A DNA stretch of 64,000 nt. Source: Bacillus thermotolerans (GTDB lineage Bacteria > Bacillota > Bacilli > Bacillales > Domibacillaceae). Position 1 is the stretch's first letter; every line of letters begins with the position of its first letter. This document shows positions 59,976 to 64,000 of this stretch, in pieces. The stretch covers positions 1-64,000 of the forward strand of contig NZ_JWJE02000013.1 of the NCBI RefSeq assembly GCF_000812025.2. Direction: 5' to 3'. A program made the translations under genes and the position numbers. The notes below the pieces were generated by a model. That model did no database searches, had not been told where the DNA came from, and saw only the letters and a list, made by a program, of their open reading frames with translations.

Positions 59976-61655
59976 TTGGAACATAATTCATCAAATTTTA
60001 TCAAAACCATTATTAAAGAAGACTTGGAGTCCGGAAAACGTGATCAGGTCATCACCCGCTTTCCTCCTGAACCGAATGGCTACCTCCATATTGGTCATGC
60101 CAAATCCATCGTGATTAACTTTGGGCTGGCGGATGAGTTTAACGGAAAGACCAACCTCCGTTTTGACGACACGAACCCATTGAAGGAGGACGAAGAATTC
60201 GTTGCCTCCATTAAAGAAGATGTAAAGTGGCTCGGCTACGAATGGGAAAACCTTCGTTTTGCTTCCGATTATTTCGAAGAGATGTATGACCGGGCTGTAC
60301 AGCTGATTAAAAAAGGCAAAGCCTATGTTGATGATTTAACAGGCGAACAGATTCGTGAATACCGCGGCACGCTGACAGAACCTGGGAAAGAAAGCCCCTT
60401 CCGCAGCCGCTCTGTTGAAGAGAACCTGGATTTGTTCCAGCGCATGAGAAACGGCGAATTTGCAGACGGGGAAAAGGTACTTCGTGCGAAAATCGATATG
60501 GCTTCCCCGAATATTAACTTGCGTGATCCCGTTCTGTACCGCATTTCGCATACGACTCATCATAATACAGGTGATAAATGGTGCATTTATCCAATGTACG
60601 CCTTTGCTCACCCGCTCGAGGATGCGATTGAAGGAGTAACCCACTCTCTCTGTACAACAGAGTTTGAAGATCAGCGTCCCCTGTACAACTGGGTTGTTGA
60701 AGAGTGTGAAATGGAGCATCAACCTCAGCAAATTGAGTTTGGCCGCCTGAATATCACAAATACCGTTATGAGCAAGCGGAAGCTGAAGCAGCTTGTCGAC
60801 GAAGGGTTTGTAGATGGCTGGGATGACCCGCGCCTTCCAACGATTTCTGGATTAAGAAGAAAAGGCTATACGCCGTCCGCTATTCGGGAGTTTGTCAAAG
60901 AGACAGGTGTCTCCAAAAGCTCCGGTGTAGTAGATGAAGCGATGCTTGAGCACTTTGTTAGAGAAGATTTAAAGCTTACTTCTCCAAGGACAATGGGCAT
61001 ATTAAAGCCGCTAAAAGTCGTTATTACCAATTATCCAGAAGGCCAGGTAGAATGGCTTGATGCAGAAATCAACCCAGAAAATCCTGACATGGGCACGCGA
61101 AAAATTCCGTTCTCCCGGGAGATTTACGTGGAGCAGGAAGACTTTATGGAGAACCCTCCGAAGAAGTACTTCCGCCTCTTTCCTGGAAATGAAGTACGCC
61201 TCAAGCACGCCTACTTCATTAAGTGCGAGGAAGTCATCAAAGATGAACATGGAGAGGTCATCGAGCTTCGCTGCACGTATGATCCTGAAACGAAAAGCGG
61301 TACCGGCTTTACCGGCCGCAAGGTGAAAGGAACGATTCACTGGGTGGAAGCCAGCCACGCAGTGCCTGCTGAATTTAGATTGTACGAACCATTAATTAAG
61401 CAGGAAGAAACCGATGGAAATGCGGAGGAACTGGATGAAGCCGACGAAAAAACTTTCATTGATTATGTCAATAAGAACTCTTTAGAAGTATTGCAGGGCT
61501 TCATTGAACCAAACATGGAAGATGTACAGCCATATGACAAGTTTCAATTCTTCAGACATGGCTACTTTAATGTTGATCCTAAGCATTCAACGGAAGAGAA
61601 GCCCGTATTTAACCGGATTGTCTCCTTAAAGAGTTCATTCAAATTACCAAAATAG
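59976..61655 (+). CDS. glnS: Glutaminyl-tRNA synthetase
   Basis: A 559-residue class I synthetase charging tRNA-Gln. HIGH motif ([17 protein letters not shown]), KMSKS-type [11 protein letters not shown], and an intact two-part anticodon-binding beta-barrel (about 345-550). Most Bacillaceae have only GatCAB and a non-discriminating GluRS for Gln-tRNA, so this gene is notable. The start is TTG 59976 with AAAGG about 11 bases upstream; no ATG nearby fits. TATAAT lies near 59931. Monocistronic. Confidence 0.95.
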   Translation: MEHNSSNFIKTIIKEDLESGKRDQVITRFPPEPNGYLHIGHAKSIVINFGLADEFNGKTNLRFDDTNPLKEDEEFVASIKEDVKWLGYEWENLRFASDYFEEMYDRAVQLIKKGKAYVDDLTGEQIREYRGTLTEPGKESPFRSRSVEENLDLFQRMRNGEFADGEKVLRAKIDMASPNINLRDPVLYRISHTTHHNTGDKWCIYPMYAFAHPLEDAIEGVTHSLCTTEFEDQRPLYNWVVEECEMEHQPQQIEFGRLNITNTVMSKRKLKQLVDEGFVDGWDDPRLPTISGLRRKGYTPSAIREFVKETGVSKSSGVVDEAMLEHFVREDLKLTSPRTMGILKPLKVVITNYPEGQVEWLDAEINPENPDMGTRKIPFSREIYVEQEDFMENPPKKYFRLFPGNEVRLKHAYFIKCEEVIKDEHGEVIELRCTYDPETKSGTGFTGRKVKGTIHWVEASHAVPAEFRLYEPLIKQEETDGNAEELDEADEKTFIDYVNKNSLEVLQGFIEPNMEDVQPYDKFQFFRHGYFNVDPKHSTEEKPVFNRIVSLKSSFKLPK

Positions 61656-61667
61656 AAACAAAGAATA

Positions 61668-61695
61668 AGCGGACCCGTCAAACAGGTCCGCTTTC
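61668..61695. terminator. Terminator of glnS
   Basis: AAGCGGACC / GGTCCGCTT with an 8-nt loop, between convergent genes. Confidence 0.75.
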
Positions 61696-61703
61696 GTTCT
61701 TTT

Positions 61704-62588
61704 TCAGGATAATTCCGGATAAGCTTCTTGCAACCGCAAAACCGCCTGTTCCTTCATCTTGGCTTCGCACATAATATCTGCTTCACGCCCATCAAGCTTC
61801 TCCAGGAAAAAGGAAAAATCCTCCTCCAATATATAATTATGATGAGCCGGATCATTGGCCGCTTGCCTCCCTGAGCTGATATGCATTTTAGGAATGATCC
61901 CATCAGGCCATGATGCAAACACGCTATTCAAGATACCTTCTAGATGAGCGTCTTCTTCATGATTGCATCGATGATGGTGAATATCAAAGCAAATCGGCGC
62001 ACCTGTTTTTTCAGCAAGGTCAATGACATCCAATGCTGTATACGTTTTATCATCGTTCTCAATTCGCAGTACTTCCTTAATCTCCTCGGGCAGTTCCTTA
62101 TAATTTTGTACAAACCTTGCCTTTGCTTCTCTTTTATCTCCGTAGGCGCCTCCCCCATGGAGAATCATGTCCTGACCGCCCACAAGACGAAGCATTGTTT
62201 CATGGTAGGCCAGCTCAGCTATCGAATTCTTCACAACCTGCTCTTTTGGAGAGTTCAATACAGTATACTGGCCAGGGTGAAGAGAAAGCCGCAGATCATG
62301 TGCGTCTCTCAGGTGCTTAATTTCATCTGTCAAAGCTAGAATATCCTCATCCTTCTCCCAATCCCAAGCCATAATAGGATGACTGGCGAAAGGGATCAGC
62401 TCACTGCTCAACTGAAAGAAAAAAATACGGTGCTCAATATTCCAACGGAGTACTTGAATAACTTCTTTCAAGTTATGGACAGCCAGCTCCTTTACCTTCT
62501 GAAGTCCTTCTTTCTCCACTGTTCTCAGCCGGCAAGTCTTAAACTTGGTCGGCAGCACAGTATTAATACAAGCATACCCAAGCCTCAT
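61704..62588 (-). CDS. uvsE: UV DNA damage endonuclease UvsE
   Basis: A 294-residue TIM-barrel endonuclease that nicks 5' of UV photoproducts. Metal ligands lie in LRLSLHPGQYTVLNS, MILHGGGAYGDK, LRIENDDKTY, CFDIHHHRCN and KMHISSGRQ. The start MRLGYACINTVLPTK is typical of Bacillus UvsE. RBS AAGGGACG. In sporeformers it protects outgrowing spores. Confidence 0.95.
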   Translation of the reverse strand: MRLGYACINTVLPTKFKTCRLRTVEKEGLQKVKELAVHNLKEVIQVLRWNIEHRIFFFQLSSELIPFASHPIMAWDWEKDEDILALTDEIKHLRDAHDLRLSLHPGQYTVLNSPKEQVVKNSIAELAYHETMLRLVGGQDMILHGGGAYGDKREAKARFVQNYKELPEEIKEVLRIENDDKTYTALDVIDLAEKTGAPICFDIHHHRCNHEEDAHLEGILNSVFASWPDGIIPKMHISSGRQAANDPAHHNYILEEDFSFFLEKLDGREADIMCEAKMKEQAVLRLQEAYPELS

Positions 62589-62673
62589 TTGTTCGTCCCT
62601 TCTTCTCTAACTGTTTTTCATCACCTCTTCTTCCTATTCCCTTCCCTTGTCCGCTATATACGTCTCATTAAGA

Positions 62674-63417
62674 TTAACTGATTGCTTTTAACTCGTCCTC
62701 TTCTGCCTGCTTGGCCATCTTTCTCTTATACACTACCTTCGATACGCTGATGCTGATTTCATATAGAAGAATAAGCGGAATGATGACCAATACATCCGAA
62801 ATGAAGTCCGGCGGTGTAATGAAAACAGATACCACGATCAAGACAAAGTATGAGTACTTCCTGAACTTCCTGAGTTTATACGGATCAATAATGCCTAAGC
62901 TTGTCAAAAACATCATGACAATCGGAAGCTCAAACAGGACGCCAAACGGAAGAGTCATGTGCAGAAGAAACTTAAAGTACTTTTCTGTCGTAAAGAATGT
63001 TTGGAACATATCTCCCGAAAGCGACATAAGAAAAGACAGGACAATCGGAAACAATACCAAATAGCCAAAAGAAATACCGCCAATAAACAACAGAAACAGA
63101 GCGGGAATATAGGCAAACGTCACCTTCCGTTCCGATTCAGTTAGCGCAGGGCGAATAAACAGCCACAATTGATGCGCGGCCACCGGAATGGTAGCTGCTA
63201 TAGCGACAACCGCCGCAATCATTAAATACACAACGATAATATCACTTGGGCCTAGCAATGCCAGCTTAAAAGGCAGGTCTTTCACTAAATAATGATAAAT
63301 GTCCTGTACAAATACGAACGAAAAGATCAAAAAAAGCAGAAAAACAGACAACGTCACGATAATTCTTTTCCTGAGCTCCTCAAAATGCTCTACTGCTTTC
63401 ATGCTGCGGTCTTCCAT
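62674..63417 (-). CDS. tatC: Twin-arginine translocase subunit TatC
   Basis: A 247-residue, six-helix core Tat subunit that recognises RR signal peptides. EHFEELRKRIIVTLSVFLL is the standard N-terminus; ALTESERKVTFAYIP and ITPPDFISDVLVIIPLILLYE are family motifs. RBS AAAGGAG. It lies 93 bases after tatA, with a terminator-like hairpin in between that may lower its expression relative to TatA. Confidence 0.95.
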   Translation of the reverse strand: MEDRSMKAVEHFEELRKRIIVTLSVFLLFLIFSFVFVQDIYHYLVKDLPFKLALLGPSDIIVVYLMIAAVVAIAATIPVAAHQLWLFIRPALTESERKVTFAYIPALFLLFIGGISFGYLVLFPIVLSFLMSLSGDMFQTFFTTEKYFKFLLHMTLPFGVLFELPIVMMFLTSLGIIDPYKLRKFRKYSYFVLIVVSVFITPPDFISDVLVIIPLILLYEISISVSKVVYKRKMAKQAEEDELKAIS

Positions 63418-63443
63418 TTTATCACTCCTTTATACGGTCATAT

Positions 63444-63482
63444 AAAAAGAGCCGGATCCCCCATCGTTGGGGAGAACCGGGC
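63444..63482 (-). terminator. Terminator-like hairpin between tatA and tatC
   Basis: On the minus strand CCCGG..CTCCCC / GGGGGATCCGG with a short loop is followed by CTCTTTTTAT. It lies inside the operon and may act as an attenuator. Confidence 0.65.
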
Positions 63483-63509
63483 ACTTATAAACATTCTTAT
63501 AAGGCAAGA

Positions 63510-63704
63510 TTAAGCTAGGTGCTTCTTCTCTTTTTTCTCTTTTGTCTCTTCTTCGTCAGAGACAAGGTCACGTGTCGATTTCTTAAATTCCTTTAACGTT
63601 GAACCAAATGCCCGGCCAATTTCCGGCAGCTTCGAAGGGCCGAAAATCACTAGAGCAATAACAAGGATTAAAATTAATCCCGGCACTCCAATATTTTGCA
63701 GCAT
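63510..63704 (-). CDS. tatA: Twin-arginine translocase subunit TatA
   Basis: 64 residues: one membrane helix ([17 protein letters not shown]), the [20 protein letters not shown] amphipathic helix and a charged tail. Forms the translocation pore with TatC. RBS AGGAGG. It follows the phosphatase gene by 11 bases, so phosphatase-tatA-tatC form one operon, like phoD-tatAd-tatCd in B. subtilis. Confidence 0.95.
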   Translation of the reverse strand: MLQNIGVPGLILILVIALVIFGPSKLPEIGRAFGSTLKEFKKSTRDLVSDEEETKEKKEKKHLA

Positions 63705-63715
63705 AGCGATACCTC

Positions 63716-64000
63716 CTAGTATTTAAATCCTGTAATGGCTACAACAGAAGGGCGCGGCTGGTTGTCCCCTTTGTGGTGAGGCCACATGCTCGTTGGGTTG
63801 TTAATATCTTCTGTATTCTCCCCTGGATGCTGTACGGCTAAGAATAATGTTGTTTCATCGTGTGTGAAGCAAGGGCCTGTCAGCTCTGCATCAATAGGAG
63901 CCGAAGCAAACTGGTATGCTTCTCCTTCACTTTCTCCTAATGTCGGGATGACAAACACCCCATTGTTCTTAAATGTCGTGAAGACCCCTTTATTCATTGA
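63716..64000 (-). CDS. phoX: PhoX-family alkaline phosphatase, C-terminal part (partial)
   Basis: About 95 residues at the window edge; the frame runs open past 64000 and the start is outside. [20 protein letters not shown] and the ending [20 protein letters not shown] match the C-terminus of PhoX (DUF839) phosphatases: calcium/iron-dependent, Tat-exported. Its place directly before tatA-tatC fits a dedicated Tat substrate. PhoD, the equivalent in B. subtilis, has a different sequence. Confidence 0.88.
   Translation of the reverse strand, partial: SMNKGVFTTFKNNGVFVIPTLGESEGEAYQFASAPIDAELTGPCFTHDETTLFLAVQHPGENTEDINNPTSMWPHHKGDNQPRPSVVAITGFKY

Overview
The window is a piece of a Bacillaceae chromosome (Firmicutes, Bacillus-like). 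The evidence is the set of recognisable Bacillus families (YfkK, YfkM, YkhA, MreBH, YitJ, YtpP, YtiB, YfmL, MpfA/YhdP, YndM, UvsE, MtnE/MtnU), strong AGGAGG-type ribosome binding sites, frequent TTG/GTG starts, many intrinsic terminators, and sigma-B and sigma-D type promoters. It is mostly ordinary core genome; no prophage, CRISPR array, rRNA or tRNA was seen. The species cannot be fixed from the sequence. A glutaminyl-tRNA synthetase and a B12-dependent MetH both set it apart from B. subtilis.

Layout. 1-300: the 3' end of an IS1182-type transposase next to the terminator of a YihY gene. 0.3-8.1 kb: YihY/YtxH, two AlsT-type Na+ symporters, the biotin pair bioY-bioB, yfkK, a transposase relic with a GC-rich repeat, and yfkM. 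8.3-9.9 kb: motAB behind a sigma-D promoter. 10-12.4 kb: an NO-defence locus (hmp, divergent nsrR, two NsrR-like boxes) and a small haem-copper-oxidase-like membrane protein. 12.6-18.7 kb: ampS, a frameshifted DinB-like gene, a GltC-like regulator, argF with an ARG-box-like promoter, a thioesterase and mreBH. 18.9-24.4 kb: a SAM riboswitch controlling yitJ-metH. 24.5-28.6 kb: a small protein, csp, queF, ytpP, carbonic anhydrase and acsA.

28.7-38.6 kb is an eleven-gene minus-strand operon behind a cobalamin riboswitch: btuF-btuC-btuD::cbiZ-cbiB-cobD-cobU-cobS-cobC-(cobU-like)-pduO-cblT-cblS. It has no corrin-ring synthesis genes, so it reads as corrinoid import and remodelling, with alpha-ribazole salvage (CblT/CblS) in place of CobT. 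Its product would feed MetH. MetA with Glu111 (acetyl-CoA type), MtnE and MtnU add further methionine genes.

38.8-57.6 kb: a 57-residue membrane protein, an RraA-like protein, three YflT-domain general-stress proteins each with a sigma-B-like promoter, a LysM/NlpC-P60 cell-wall hydrolase, mtnE/mtnU, metA, topB, a GDYXXLXY membrane protein, mpfA, yfmL, an EamA transporter, a 3-methyladenine glycosylase and small membrane proteins. Between 56.89 and 57.21 kb a consensus extended -10 promoter and a strong terminator bracket about 290 nt with a chain of hairpins and no convincing ORF; this is the best candidate for an undescribed RNA. 57.7-64 kb: recQ, glnS, uvsE, tatC, tatA and the 3' end of a PhoX-family phosphatase that is a likely Tat substrate.
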